Origin: Mesostigma viride
Lineage: Eukaryota > Streptophyta > Mesostigmatophyceae > Mesostigmatales > Mesostigmataceae
Length of the DNA stretch: 64,000 bases
Assembly (NCBI GenBank): GCA_009746045.1
Contig: RPFO01000034.1
Location: 3,641,681-3,705,680, forward strand
Direction: 5' to 3'
The translations under genes were made by a program, and so were the position numbers. Below are positions 47,945 to 57,119 of this stretch, piece after piece. Within the stretch, counting starts at the first letter, position 1, and each line of letters opens with the position of its first letter. A model generated the notes under the pieces. It saw only the letters and a program-made list of their open reading frames with translations, did not search any database and was not told the DNA's origin.

Positions 47945-50158
47945 GGCCAATAGACTCCGATCGTACAGTGTGGTGTGGTGTGGTATAGGCGCTCTTAGCT
48001 TACCGTCCTCCTGACGTGTGATCCCGGGGTGCATTCTTAAATCATTGACGTCAATGTACTCGTATTTGTGCGCACCCTTTATCGGCTTGATTCGCTCAAA
48101 TACCGCACCAACTATTTCGTTAGTGTGTTGGCACGAGAAGCGGTAACATATCCCGCCGGCTTCCACACATTCCGAGGAAACAAAGCAGGGATAAACTCCC
48201 CTAAGAATCGTGGATAAGGGTTAAAAATCGTACCGTTTTGTGTTGCATCCTCCAAGCCGAGTTTTGAATCTATAAACTGGTGTTTTTCTGTATATGCTCG
48301 TAACACATCCTTGGGGTTGTCTATCCCACCAATCAACGTGTGCGTTGGGTTTTCGGAGTCGTAATATTCCTTGCGCGTTTCTTGCAATACATTTAGTGCT
48401 GTATTGGGTGTCGTGGCGAGTTTTCCGTCAAGACCGCGAAAAAGCTCTTGGTCAAAAGAGATTGGGACGTATTCATAACTATCCTTGACGTGTTTGTTAT
48501 GACCAAACTTTCGTTTAAACATAACGCCTTGCACCTCCTTTGCGCGGTCCGTGAGGATTGAATACCCAACTCGTTCCCATTCTGAAGGAGGATAAAGATT
48601 AGCTAATTTTTCTTCAAAGTTATTAATGTCCTTTTCTGGATATGTGTAGGATATCTTGCCTGCATTGGAAGCGTCCGCAATTGTGTTGGATGACTCTACA
48701 AATTTTGCACTTTTATACTTATCAAAACCCAATTGACTAGATGCATTGTGGTATGACCTTATAACTTCGTTGGGACCGTCTGTCACACCAAAAAAAAACG
48801 GTTCTACTTGTTCTGTAGTCCGGGTCGCGTCCGCCGCTAATAGCGCTTTTGCACGTACGTCCGTATGCAGTTGTTGCTTCAGTTGTTCATAATCTTTACG
48901 TTCTTGTTCTTGTTTAATCGCATCGGCAGCTTCTTTTATAAGATTATCAAGTAAGGATTGTTTTAGTTCCTCATTCACTTGCTTCATTTGTTCATTTGTT
49001 AGTTGGTCAATGGCTGCTTTGTCTATGATAGATGGATCAAGTCTGCTCCACCTCTTGTATTGGTCTCTTACGAATTTTTCGTTTTTAAGCCTCGCTTCCT
49101 CGTCGACTGTCATACCGCGTGAATCTTGGTCGGACAGAGAATCCCTTGTTATCATCGACATCAACTTTCGATTGGGTCGATGAATATCACCCTTAACATG
49201 TGAAAAAACGCCACCGTACAGCTCTCCCCCTCGCTCTGTGCTGTCAACAAGTTCTTTTAAAAAGCGTGCTTGTGGTGCCAACCGTGTGTCTATTTCTGCA
49301 TTTTTTTCATTGATTCCTGTTGCCACGCTATCTTCGTACCCAAAACCGTGACCAAACAGGTGCCTAGTGCGTGCTATATTAAACCACTTGTCTCCGTGTT
49401 TTTCCCGAAACTTGTCAAACGTTTCGTCTGTACTGCCTAGTTTCTTCGCTCTCTCTTCATCGGATTTCAAAATCGTCCTCATGTGGTCCTCATGGACAAA
49501 CCAGTCATTAAGGTTTTTCTTGGTGGCCTTGGCACGTGCTCGAAGTGCTGGGTTATTTGAATGTATAAATGTGTTAACAAATTCCTTGGCTTTTTGTGCG
49601 CTTTCTTTTACATTGTCGCTCATGAATTTGTAAATTTCTGCATCTTTTTCGTTCATGCCCACCATTTCTTGGTCATCTTGTTGATAATCTGGCCATACGT
49701 TACCACTCCTGTTATCGTAACTGACCTTATCCTCACCCTCCTTACCATCTACCCCAACAGTGTCGCGATTGCCTTTTTTCTCACCCCCACCTCTCCCTCC
49801 TTTTATTGGATCGGTTTCCCCGCTAGTGTCGCTCCACTCTCTCCCCGCTGCGTTGCTTGCTCCTGACTCGCCCCCTCTACTATTGCTGTCTTGCACCTTA
49901 GCGCTCTTGTCACTGCTTGTTTCTCTTCGAGTAGGCGGTGGTTCGCTGCCCCCCCCCCTCCCCTGTTCCATAAAGCGGTGTCGCGTATCTGATCTGTTGC
50001 TTTATCCATTGCCATTTCTTCAAGTTGTCAGGGAGGTCCTGTATGAGCCCCGCCTCTTCGTCCGTCACTGCATCCCCCTTTTGTCGCGCGTTGATGGCTT
50101 GCATGATCAACGGTTCTAAATTTGCCAGCATGCCCTGGAGCATGGAAACGCTAGTCAT
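47945..50158 (-). pseudogene. 5' part of large viral protein gene, cut by retroelement and frameshifted
   Basis: Starts at ATG 50158 (MTSVSMLQG). A run of ten G near 49950-49960 shifts it into the frame 49971-48112, which a second shift near 48115-48130 moves into 48166-47945; the last codons join the 3' part at 39487 across the retroelement. About 840 residues in all. The C-terminal half has two similar units (~...GYSILTDRAKEVQGVMFKRK...YEYVPIS and GYVTASRAN / EIVGAVFERI...YEYIDVN), an internal duplication that also proves the second frameshift. Charged, no membrane segment. It is probably a structural or core protein; not recognised. Confidence 0.7.
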
Positions 50159-50319
50159 GCGAACTTATTGATGTAAACGCAGATAATCTATGCACTCGCG
50201 CACACGCACACACGAGACCGCGTCCCGCAAACTGACAGAAGAGACACGAGGGACGAAGTGGACGATTGCCAAAATTTATCTACTCGTACACATTGAGACT
50301 CGGCACACCTCAAGACGCT

Positions 50320-50871
50320 ATGGACCTTCTGGAGCGATCTCTGCAGCGATTCTACGGAAGCAAGGACAACTTCGAGACGCTGTACGAGTTCGCGAATCCG
50401 GAAGGGAAAAAGAAGTCGTCGGGGCTGTCTCTGCGCGTGATTGAATGGCTCGTCACGAACTACGCGAAGACGCACAAGGTCGAGTACTGCGTCGAGGGCG
50501 GCTCCATCCCCTTCAACCTGTACATGTCCTACCGTGAGCAGCTGGACTTCTACTCCAAGCGCATGTTCGACCCGTTTGCGAGGAGGAGGAAAACCAAGCT
50601 CGTGGAAGGAGAGAGGGAGATCATCACCACTCCCGGGCAGATGAACTTCTTTCGGTGGGCGATCCTGAATGGGGTCATCGCCTATGCGAGGATGAACCAC
50701 GACGAGATCAGGTCCGACCTGCCCAAGTGCAAAGACAAGGTCCTCAACGTTCGCATCCGGGCGGGGAAGATAGTGAAGTGCCGCAACCGGTGCAAGGCCT
50801 CGGACCTTGCGGTCATCGTCAGGCCGCAAGTGAAGCAGGTCCGTCAGCGTTTCGTGGTAAAGTTCGAGTGA
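50320..50871 (+). CDS. Conserved viral protein with NFFRWAI motif
   Basis: 183 residues from ATG 50320; the frame is open 18 codons further upstream without ATG, and the upstream part looks similar in style, so a non-ATG or frameshifted start is possible. Contains VIEWLVTNYAKTHKV, FNLYMSYREQLDFYSKRMFDPFARR, and TTPGQMNFFRWAILNGVIAYA. This combination (VTNYSK, FNVYLNYKxQLKxYSK, DPFCRR, TTxGQLNFFxWAI) is familiar to me as a family conserved across many large DNA viruses; its name and role are not certain. Basic C-terminus. Confidence 0.6.
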   Translation: MDLLERSLQRFYGSKDNFETLYEFANPEGKKKSSGLSLRVIEWLVTNYAKTHKVEYCVEGGSIPFNLYMSYREQLDFYSKRMFDPFARRRKTKLVEGEREIITTPGQMNFFRWAILNGVIAYARMNHDEIRSDLPKCKDKVLNVRIRAGKIVKCRNRCKASDLAVIVRPQVKQVRQRFVVKFE

Positions 50872-50911
50872 CGCGCGTTTAAAAATCGACTGTATACCGT
50901 GTAGGGGGTGG

Positions 50912-51241
50912 ATGGCGTTCGCGTACGTGTACGACGCGCTCGTGAAAAGGCCGCTGAAGGACCTGTTCTTGAAGGGACCGCACTTTGGGGACTTGGGTTT
51001 CTGGATGAACATGGAAAAACATGACATCTGCGCCCAAATGACGTCAACCTCCTCCGAGCTGTGGAAGGAGCGCCCCGATTACTGCGACGAGGTCATCGAC
51101 GACCGTTTTGAGAGTGTGCACATTCTCCTAAAAACTGTCCTGCTATGGTTCATCATGTACAAAACATTGCAAATTGTGTTGAAGACACCGGTTGGAAGTG
51201 TAAATCGTGCATTTATAAAGAATAATAAAGGAACGGATTGA
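50912..51241 (+). CDS. Small protein with one hydrophobic helix
   Basis: 109 residues from ATG 50912, with a GTATAC box about 20 bases before it. One membrane-type stretch at ~70-90 (ILLKTVLLWFIMYKTLQIVL). Basic C-terminus. Not recognised; likely membrane protein. Ends 40 bases after an AATAAA-like region begins. Confidence 0.5.
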   Translation: MAFAYVYDALVKRPLKDLFLKGPHFGDLGFWMNMEKHDICAQMTSTSSELWKERPDYCDEVIDDRFESVHILLKTVLLWFIMYKTLQIVLKTPVGSVNRAFIKNNKGTD

Positions 51242-51299
51242 AGGAACACATTTTCCCTTTCAACGGGTTTTTAATTGCATGGAGTCTCTTTCATTTGTA

Positions 51300-51662
51300 T
51301 CAGTACCTGCCCCTGTATTGCTGTCTCATTGGAGACGAGTAGGGCCGCTGAGGCTGGCGTGCGGGGTCGACGACGACCGGTTGAGAGCGCCTCCGCATTA
51401 GTCTGTTTATTCCGAACACTGCGACCGCGGCCGTTGCGAGCGTGCCGGCGACGCCTCCAAACACGCCGTTGATCTTCGTGGACGCCTTGTCCTTGCAGTC
51501 TCGGTCGCCTGGGCGCAAGGTGAACACACACCACACAGACGCGAGCGAGTCAGACACTAACGATTTCGCGCGTAGAAGAACGACAACGGCGATAACCAAC
51601 AACGCAATCTGAGGGAGCATCGTCAACAGCGCCGAAAACAAGGCTTGCTTAGAATAGTCCAT
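51300..51662 (-). CDS. Two-helix small membrane protein
   Basis: 120 residues from ATG 51662. Transmembrane helices at ~8-29 (FSALLTMLPQIALLVIAVVVLL) and ~65-85 (VFGGVAGTLATAAVAVFGI), with two cysteines between them (WCVF...DRDCKDK) that could form a disulfide, and an Arg/Pro/Gln-rich tail. Part of a cluster of small membrane genes (50.9-51.9 kb). Not recognised. Confidence 0.55.
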   Translation of the reverse strand: MDYSKQALFSALLTMLPQIALLVIAVVVLLRAKSLVSDSLASVWCVFTLRPGDRDCKDKASTKINGVFGGVAGTLATAAVAVFGINRLMRRRSQPVVVDPARQPQRPYSSPMRQQYRGRY

Positions 51663-51689
51663 CTCGTATCATATAACCGCGGCATTTTT

Positions 51690-51940
51690 CTACATGATCA
51701 CGTCGCGGAACCCCCTCTTCAGAGCGACCTCCTCTAGGTGGGCCTTCCACAACAACAAACTCGCGCCACTGATTCCCAGGATCATGACGCCCCACTTTGT
51801 CCAGAAACACTTCCAATCGGGGGGGACGTCTTGCACTTGAACCCCTCCTTGCGGAGAGCGCAGATGCTCGTGGACGTGTGGAAGATGATGAAAGCGGCAA
51901 TCGCGCTGAGGGCAATCGGACCGACGTGAAAGTTAACCAT
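51690..51940 (-). pseudogene. Small membrane protein, frameshifted in a C7 run
   Basis: From ATG 51940: MVNFHVGPIALSAIAAF... with a first membrane helix, then a shift at the run of seven C (about 51818-51824, plus-strand G). Past it, the other frame continues with WGVMILGISGASLLLW, a second membrane helix, to a stop at 51690. 251 bases would need one more base to be in frame (83 residues). The neighbouring frame 51649-51915 on this strand is a shadow of it. Confidence 0.55.
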
Positions 51941-52042
51941 GGAGTTATACTTACATCTCTAGAAAATATTTAAGCTTCGTGTGTGCTTACCGCACGACGA
52001 TAATGTGCGCCGTAGTTTATACACGCCCTCACTCGACACGCT

Positions 52043-55000
52043 ATGGATACGTCTGTCACTACGCCGACCGATCGGGCCATGGCAATCGAACTCAGGACGT
52101 ACCATCGCCCCATCGACGGGAGCCAGCGGCTGGAGACGTGGTCGGCCGTGGTCGACAGAGTGGTATCTCACCAGAGGTGGCTTTGGGTGAGGGCCAAAGG
52201 GCAGCCATTGAACTCCATCGAAATGGAGGAACTGGCCGAGCTGCACCATCACGTCCTCAACAGGAGGATAGCCCCCGCCGGTAGGACCCTGTTTCTCGGG
52301 GGGACGGAGCTGAGCAGGCGGAGGGAGTCGTGCATGTTCAACTGCAGCTTCACCGAGGTGGAGACCGTCTACGACGTCGTGGACGTGCTCTGGCTCCTGT
52401 TACAAGGTTGCGGGTGCGTGTCTCATAACAAACTGAACGCTCATAGGATGTGGTAAATTCCATTTCATTCCTTTGGTTTTCCCCTCGAAACCTATGCGCC
52501 CAACTTAACCCACAATTCCTACTGTGGGCGTGTGAAACGTTTATTTGCTTCGTGACGAATGCAGAGTGGGCTTCGTGCCCGTCATGCACCGGCACGCTGA
52601 ACGGGTTCTCGCAGGCCATCTCCGACATCACCGTCATCCGGTCCACACGGACCGCCAGCGGCGGGAGGGAGTCGAACCAGGAGACGTGGGAGGGCATTTC
52701 GAGGACGTGGCGAATCAGTGTGGGCGACTCGGCCGTTGCTTGGGCCAAGGCGGTGGGCAAGCTGCTGGCCGGGAAGTACCCCGCCAACCACCTTGTGCTG
52801 GACTTCAGCGAGATCAGACCGCCGGGAGAGAGACTCAAGGGCTACGGCTGGGTTGTGAGTGGCTGCTACTTGAACACTGTTTGCTTTGTGTTAATTGTCC
52901 CATTCCCTCATTGTTTTTTTTTACAAAATAATTGAACTTTGCGGTCATCCTTTTCGGTCAGTAAAAGGGGTCTCTCACTGGCCAGGACAAGGAAATCGGA
53001 AGTGGTAACAACCAGTTACCACTTCCACGAAAGTGGTTACCAGTTGTAACCACTTCCGAATGTTTCTTTTCCAACTGTAGCCAATAAACCTTGGGCTGTG
53101 TGATCCCAATAGCCCTAAAACTACACATCAGACTCCACAAACAGCATGTGAGCATAACGAAATTCTAGCCGCCTTGTTAGCCACCTGGTTGAGCCTCATG
53201 ACTTTGGCGTTATCCTTGATGCACTCGCTGTCAGCAAACACGCAATGCAGGCCATCGGCCTTGAATATGGGCTCGTACAAATCCCTGCTCCTCTTGGCAA
53301 CAACCACGGGGTGTTCCCCGGTCCTGTTTATCTTGTCAGTCTCCGCCATTTGGATGTAGCTCATGGCAGCGCTCTGAAGCCTGGTATGAAGATCGCGAGA
53401 GGCCCCCCTGGCATTGAATTGCGCCCTTAGCTCGGCCGCCGTCTTCCCGGTCACCGCCAGGTTGTTAGTGTTGTGGACGATCGGGTATATGTTTCCGGTG
53501 CCCTTGTGCGTGTCGGTGTATCCTTTGATGGATGCGCTGAGCTCCTTTGCCGCCCAAGAACTCTGTATGCGAGGATGCTCCTCTAGGTTGGTGATGGCGC
53601 CGTCTTTGGCGTCAGCCCTTTTCAGAATGTCCTCTGCCAGTGAGCGGTCAGCATTAAGGTAGCGCTGTAGCAGAATGGACACTTGGTCCCTGAACTTGGC
53701 CGCGATCTTGCCGGGCAGCAGCATTATGATCTTGGTTAGACCCTGGCGGTCAGTCACAGGCGTGTCTCGCTGGCCTTGACCTGGAGATGTGTTTTTTGAA
53801 GCTTGAACCAGATGTCTTTGGGGGTCTTGAAACCAAAGCAAGACAACACGTCGATAATAGAAATTCTGCCGTCGTCCGTCACCCTGATCTTGCCTGCAAA
53901 CCTCGGGTCCTCCTCCGCCCCGTCCGCGGGCGTCAGGTAGTGGACGAGCGCGGACATCTTTACCTTTTGACGGACAATTTCAGCTGTGGTGTGACGCACA
54001 ACCGGACACGCGGGAAGACTGTACCAACGCCTTAACAACGCTGTTTGCCTGACACGAGTGGTACCGCACGCACCCTTCTGCCTGCTCTGTATGCCGTTTA
54101 TCGCCACACAGAGCTCGGGAGACGAGAACATCTCCAAGGCGTTCCTGGCCATTGCGAACATTCTGTCCATGCGCGCCGACCAGCTGCTCACGAAGATGGA
54201 CATCCTAGACATCGTGAACCACCTGGGCACGATGTTGAGCAGTCGCCGGTCCGCAGAGATCGCCCTCATGGACTACGGCGACCCCGAGTGGAAGGAGTTC
54301 GCGTCGGCCAAGAAGGCCTGGTGGGTGGCGAACGCCCACCGCCAGCAGTCCAACAACAGTCTCATCTTCCGCAAGCGGCCGACCAAGAAGCAGCTGGAGG
54401 AGATCTTCGCCATCATGCTCGACTCCGGTGGATCCGAGCCGGGCCTGTTCAACCTGGGAGTCGCCATCAAGCGCGCGCCATGGTGCAAGGGCTGCAATCC
54501 ATGCTGGTACCTCGAGACGCGCTTCTCATCCTACAAACCGGTTCCCTTTGCTTAGATTATCAGACGCCCACATCGGCTGCGTGTTTGTGTAATGCAGCCT
54601 CTGGAGTTGCTCTTCCATTGTGGGGGTGCCGTATTTGATGGGTGTGACGTGATCGATGTGCCATTCGGTTCCAAAGTTCTCCCAGGTCATTCCTTTCTTC
54701 CACTTGCTTTGGACGTGCTCCATGTACGTCTTGATGTCCGTACCTAGGTATTCAATTGTGCGTCTTTCCTTTTTATCCCCTCCCGCTCTCAATAGAGCTT
54801 TGAGCCTGTGTCGTACTAAGCTTGATAGGTACGATGGCAGGTTGCAGTGTCGGCACTCCTGTTTGAGCACGTTCCTCACGGGGCAGATGGCGGACCCTTT
54901 GCAGAGTCGGCAGATGGCCTTTCTTGTATTGTGTTCGCAGTAAGCACCACCGCCGCAGTCTCTGCAAAAGTACTTAACCTTCTTGTGCTGGCAAATTTTC

Positions 55001-56233
55001 CGCCCCCCGCATTCGAAGCACGCATACTTTTCTTTCCCGTGAGAGCATATGCTAGAGCCTTTGCAAATCTTACACCGGATCTTTTGTTTATAGTGGATGC
55101 ATAAACTAGCACCGTTGCACCCCTTGCACACCTGTCTTCGTATACCATGCACGCAAAATGCACCTCCCCCACATTCTTGACAAACATACGGTCTGCTCTT
55201 ACCGTGCGGGCATTTCATTTCTTATTGTGATGTGTCAATAAACAATGCGTGTGAGCGCAGCGAGATCCTCCTCGGCAACAAGTCCTTCTGCAATCTCACA
55301 GAGATTAATCTGGCGGCCTTCCAAGAGGGCAACAAGGCCCGGCTCGAGCGCGCGCTCTTCCTCGCCAGCAGGATGAATTACCGCCAGACGCTCGTGGACC
55401 TGCGCGACGAGATTCTGCAGGAGGCGTGGCACCTCAACAACGAGTTCCTGCACCTGTGCGGCGTGGGGCTGACGGGCATCGTGGCCAGGCCCGACCTGCA
55501 CCCCTACGACTTCCGCCGCATGAAGAACGTGGCCGTGTCCTCCGCTTACCAGATGGCCAGGGAGCTGGGGAAACCACTGCCCAAGAACGTCACCTGCATC
55601 AAGCCCAGCGGCACCCTGTCCAAGATCATGAGCACCAAGCAGTGGGGGGAGGTGCCCGAGGGCGTCCACAAGCCATCGGGCAGGTACATCTTCAACAACA
55701 TCACCTACTCCAAGCACGACCCGCTAGTCGAGCGATTCAAGAGGGCCAACTACAAGGTGGTGGACAAGCCGTTCGAGAGCGACTCGGTGCTGGTCACGTT
55801 CCCCGTCGAGTTCTGCACGGTGCCGTTCACGAAGACGACGGTGATTCGCAAAGACGGGACGGTGGAGGAAGTGGAGGTCAACACGGAGACGGCCATCGAG
55901 CAATTGGAGAGGTACAAGAGTCTGATGGAGAACTACTGCGAGCAAAACGTGTCTTGCACCGTGTCCTACGACCCCACCGAGATCCCCGCGATCCTCTCAT
56001 GGCTGGAACACAACTGGGACTCGTACGTTGGCGTCTCCTTTTTGCTGCGAGTGGACCCCACCAAGAACGCGGCCGACCTGGGATACAGCTACCTTCCCCA
56101 GGAGGTGGTGTCAGAGTCCGACTTTAGGAAGTACACCTCTCGCATCAGCCCGGTAGATTACGCGGGCATCGTCCACTCCGACGCGGACGTGTTCGACGCG
56201 GACTGTCTCAGCGGCGCCTGTCCTGTCCGCTGA
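52043..56233 (+). CDS. Class II (adenosylcobalamin-dependent) ribonucleotide reductase with three GT-AG introns
   Basis: Exons 52043-52413, 52565-52854, 54112-54506 and 55261-56233 give ~675 residues. It reduces ribonucleotides using a B12-generated thiyl radical. Class II (monomeric RTPR-like) markers: RRIAPAGRTLFLGGTE, ESCMFNCSF, WLLLQGCG|VGFVPV, GDSAVAWAKAVGKLLAGKY, RLKGYGW, GCNPC|CEILLG (radical Cys in NPC), KSFCNLTEI, KPSGTLSK, and the C-terminal shuttle pair DADCLSGACPVR. Lengths of family members are about 700-740. One extra base near 52590 (between VGFVPV and GTLNGF) shifts exon 2; otherwise the exons sum to an intact frame. All three introns fall in conserved active-site motifs. Confidence 0.9.
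52414..52564 (+). other. Intron 1 of ribonucleotide reductase (151 bp)
   Basis: Donor GTGCGTGT at 52414 and acceptor ATGCAG at 52564; splicing rejoins GGTTGCGG and AGTGGGC as Gly-Cys-Gly-Val-Gly, the conserved QGCGVGF motif. It has GT-AG ends like spliceosomal introns and no gene inside. Confidence 0.8.
52998..53055. other. Twin hairpins with compensating changes
   Basis: First: GGAAGTGGTAAC (52998-53009) pairs with GTTACCACTTCC (53015-53026), a perfect 12-bp stem. Second: AAGTGGTTAC (53031-53040) pairs with GTAACCACTT (53046-53055). Stems differ by swapped A-T/T-A pairs, so pairing has been preserved. They follow the 3' end of the antisense gene. Confidence 0.6.
53128..53957 (-). CDS. BRO/KilA-family-like protein inside intron 2, frameshifted
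   Basis: Starts at ATG 53957 (MSALVHYLT) and needs one more base in a six-A run (about 53800) to stay in frame; then ~276 residues. The N-terminal part (KIRVTDDGRISIIDVLSC, GFKTPKDIWFKLQ) and the next (QGQRDTPVTDRQGLTKII, MLLPGKIAAKFRDQVSIL, RYLNADRSLAEDI) match a repeated DNA-binding-type family that I know from giant viruses and algal genomes (BRO-N/KilA-like, name uncertain). The C-terminal part (YEPIFKADGLHCVFADSE and a helical tail) is less clear. Location in an intron on the opposite strand suggests a mobile or intron-maintaining gene. Confidence 0.6.
54507..55260 (+). other. Intron 3 of ribonucleotide reductase (754 bp) carrying an antisense HNH gene
   Basis: Donor GTACCT at 54507 and acceptor GCGCAG ending 55260 give NPC-CEILLGNKSFCNL, restoring the radical-cysteine motif. 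Almost the whole intron is the HNH gene 54526-55218 on the other strand. An alternative junction at 54504/55259 (NPC-SEI) is possible. Confidence 0.75.
54526..55218 (-). CDS. HNH-type homing endonuclease with repeated zinc motifs
   Basis: 230 residues, nearly filling intron 3. Residues ~1-125 are at least six C-x2-C...C-x-H(G/K) units (MKCPHGKSRPYVCQECGGG, CVHGIRRQVCKGC, CIHYKQKIRCKIC, CSHGKEKYACFEC, ...), like the EsV-1-7 zinc repeats of brown-algal viruses. Then a linker and an HNH-like nuclease (GTEWHIDHVTPIK, then a helix, then ASDNLSKGNR, residues ~185-230). The cut enzyme would target the uninterrupted reductase allele, spreading the intron. Its start is about 40 bases inside the intron's 3' side. 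Confidence 0.8.
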   Translation of the reverse strand: MKCPHGKSRPYVCQECGGGAFCVHGIRRQVCKGCNGASLCIHYKQKIRCKICKGSSICSHGKEKYACFECGGRKICQHKKVKYFCRDCGGGAYCEHNTRKAICRLCKGSAICPVRNVLKQECRHCNLPSYLSSLVRHRLKALLRAGGDKKERRTIEYLGTDIKTYMEHVQSKWKKGMTWENFGTEWHIDHVTPIKYGTPTMEEQLQRLHYTNTQPMWASDNLSKGNRFVG

Positions 56234-56536
56234 TCACCTGAATAGGAGTCGTACCAAATACCACAAAAGAGCTCCGAAGCTGACAACGCCGGGAACCAGC
56301 ACTATCAGTAGATCACGCGTTCCAGGGATGAAAGTGCCTCCCTCTTGGCGTTTGTGCATGAAGGGTTTGACGATTGGATGGATTATGTATAACGTGAATA
56401 AAAGGAACGGAATAGCCGCTGCGGAACCGATACTTCCCAGAATCGTATCTTGCGCCTTCACTGCCTCCCACAGATCGTGTATGCTGGGTGCAGTCCCTCT
56501 CTCCTGCACCATCAATCTCGATTTCACAAGACACAC
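56234..56536 (-). CDS. Small membrane protein, two helices
   Basis: 100 residues from 56536 or 92 from the ATG at 56512. Helices at ~33-55 (GSAAAIPFLLFTLYIIHP) and ~75-98 (LLIVLVPGVVSFGALLWYLVRLL). Its stop is immediately next to the reductase stop (convergent, no gap). An AATAAA-like signal lies upstream on the other strand. Not recognised. Confidence 0.55.
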   Translation of the reverse strand: MCLVKSRLMVQERGTAPSIHDLWEAVKAQDTILGSIGSAAAIPFLLFTLYIIHPIVKPFMHKRQEGGTFIPGTRDLLIVLVPGVVSFGALLWYLVRLLFR

Positions 56537-56560
56537 AGATAATAAAGGTTCACCAATTGT

Positions 56561-57058
56561 TTATGCTGGAATGGAAGCCGGGACCACGCCGGGGATGGGA
56601 GCGCCCGCCATCTGAGGGGCCGGAGAGTTCACATACGGCACCCTGGGCATCTGGAACTGGACCCCCCCGCTCCTGCTGCATACCGTGTAGTACACGAGCG
56701 CACCCACTATGGCGATAAATAGCACGAAAATGAGAATGTTCAACCCCGTGTTGTCGGAATCCCGCTGGGCCTTGTCGTTTGCGGCAGAACCTGGTCCGGG
56801 GATGGCACTGCCGGGAGTGGAGGAGGATTCCTTTTTCCCAAAAACAGAACCAAGGGCCGAGAACACCCCGAATCCGACCGCTGACCCAGCAGCACTCTTA
56901 CCAAGACTGGATAACAGGGATTCGCCCTTCACGGGGGTTTGTGAAATCTCCGTGTTGGGAGCTCGTGGAGGCGGGCGGGGAGGAGCGGGCCTCGGTGCCC
57001 TGACACTCGCACTGATTCTAGCCATAACTCTTGTCATGGAACCAGACAACATAGCCAT
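56561..57058 (-). CDS. Proline-rich membrane protein
   Basis: 165 residues from ATG 57058. Basic, proline/arginine-rich N-terminus (RPAPPRPPPRAPN), a Gly/Ala/Phe segment (SAVGFGVFSALGSVFG, ~60-75) that may insert in membranes, and one clear transmembrane helix (LNILIFVLFIAIVGALVYY, ~108-128). The C-terminus has Pro/Val/Ala repeats. Probably virion membrane protein. A GTATC element lies just before the ATG. Confidence 0.55.
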   Translation of the reverse strand: MAMLSGSMTRVMARISASVRAPRPAPPRPPPRAPNTEISQTPVKGESLLSSLGKSAAGSAVGFGVFSALGSVFGKKESSSTPGSAIPGPGSAANDKAQRDSDNTGLNILIFVLFIAIVGALVYYTVCSRSGGVQFQMPRVPYVNSPAPQMAGAPIPGVVPASIPA

Positions 57059-57119
57059 GCTTGATTAGATACACAGTATGAAAGAGAAATAAATGTTTAT
57101 TACCAATGACAGTTGATAA

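Larger units (their letters stand above)
52855..54111 (+). other. Intron 2 of ribonucleotide reductase (1,257 bp) carrying an antisense gene
   Basis: Donor GTGAGTGG at 52855, acceptor CACACAG ending 54111; splicing joins RLKGYGWV to SSGDENISKAF in phase 0, as expected for the family. Holds twin hairpins (52998-53055) and a BRO-like gene on the opposite strand (53128-53957). Confidence 0.8.

Noticed and set aside
54507-55260. Intein in the ribonucleotide reductase
   Set aside because: The frame stops soon after NPC and the inserted gene is on the opposite strand; no intein splice blocks seen. An intron fits better.
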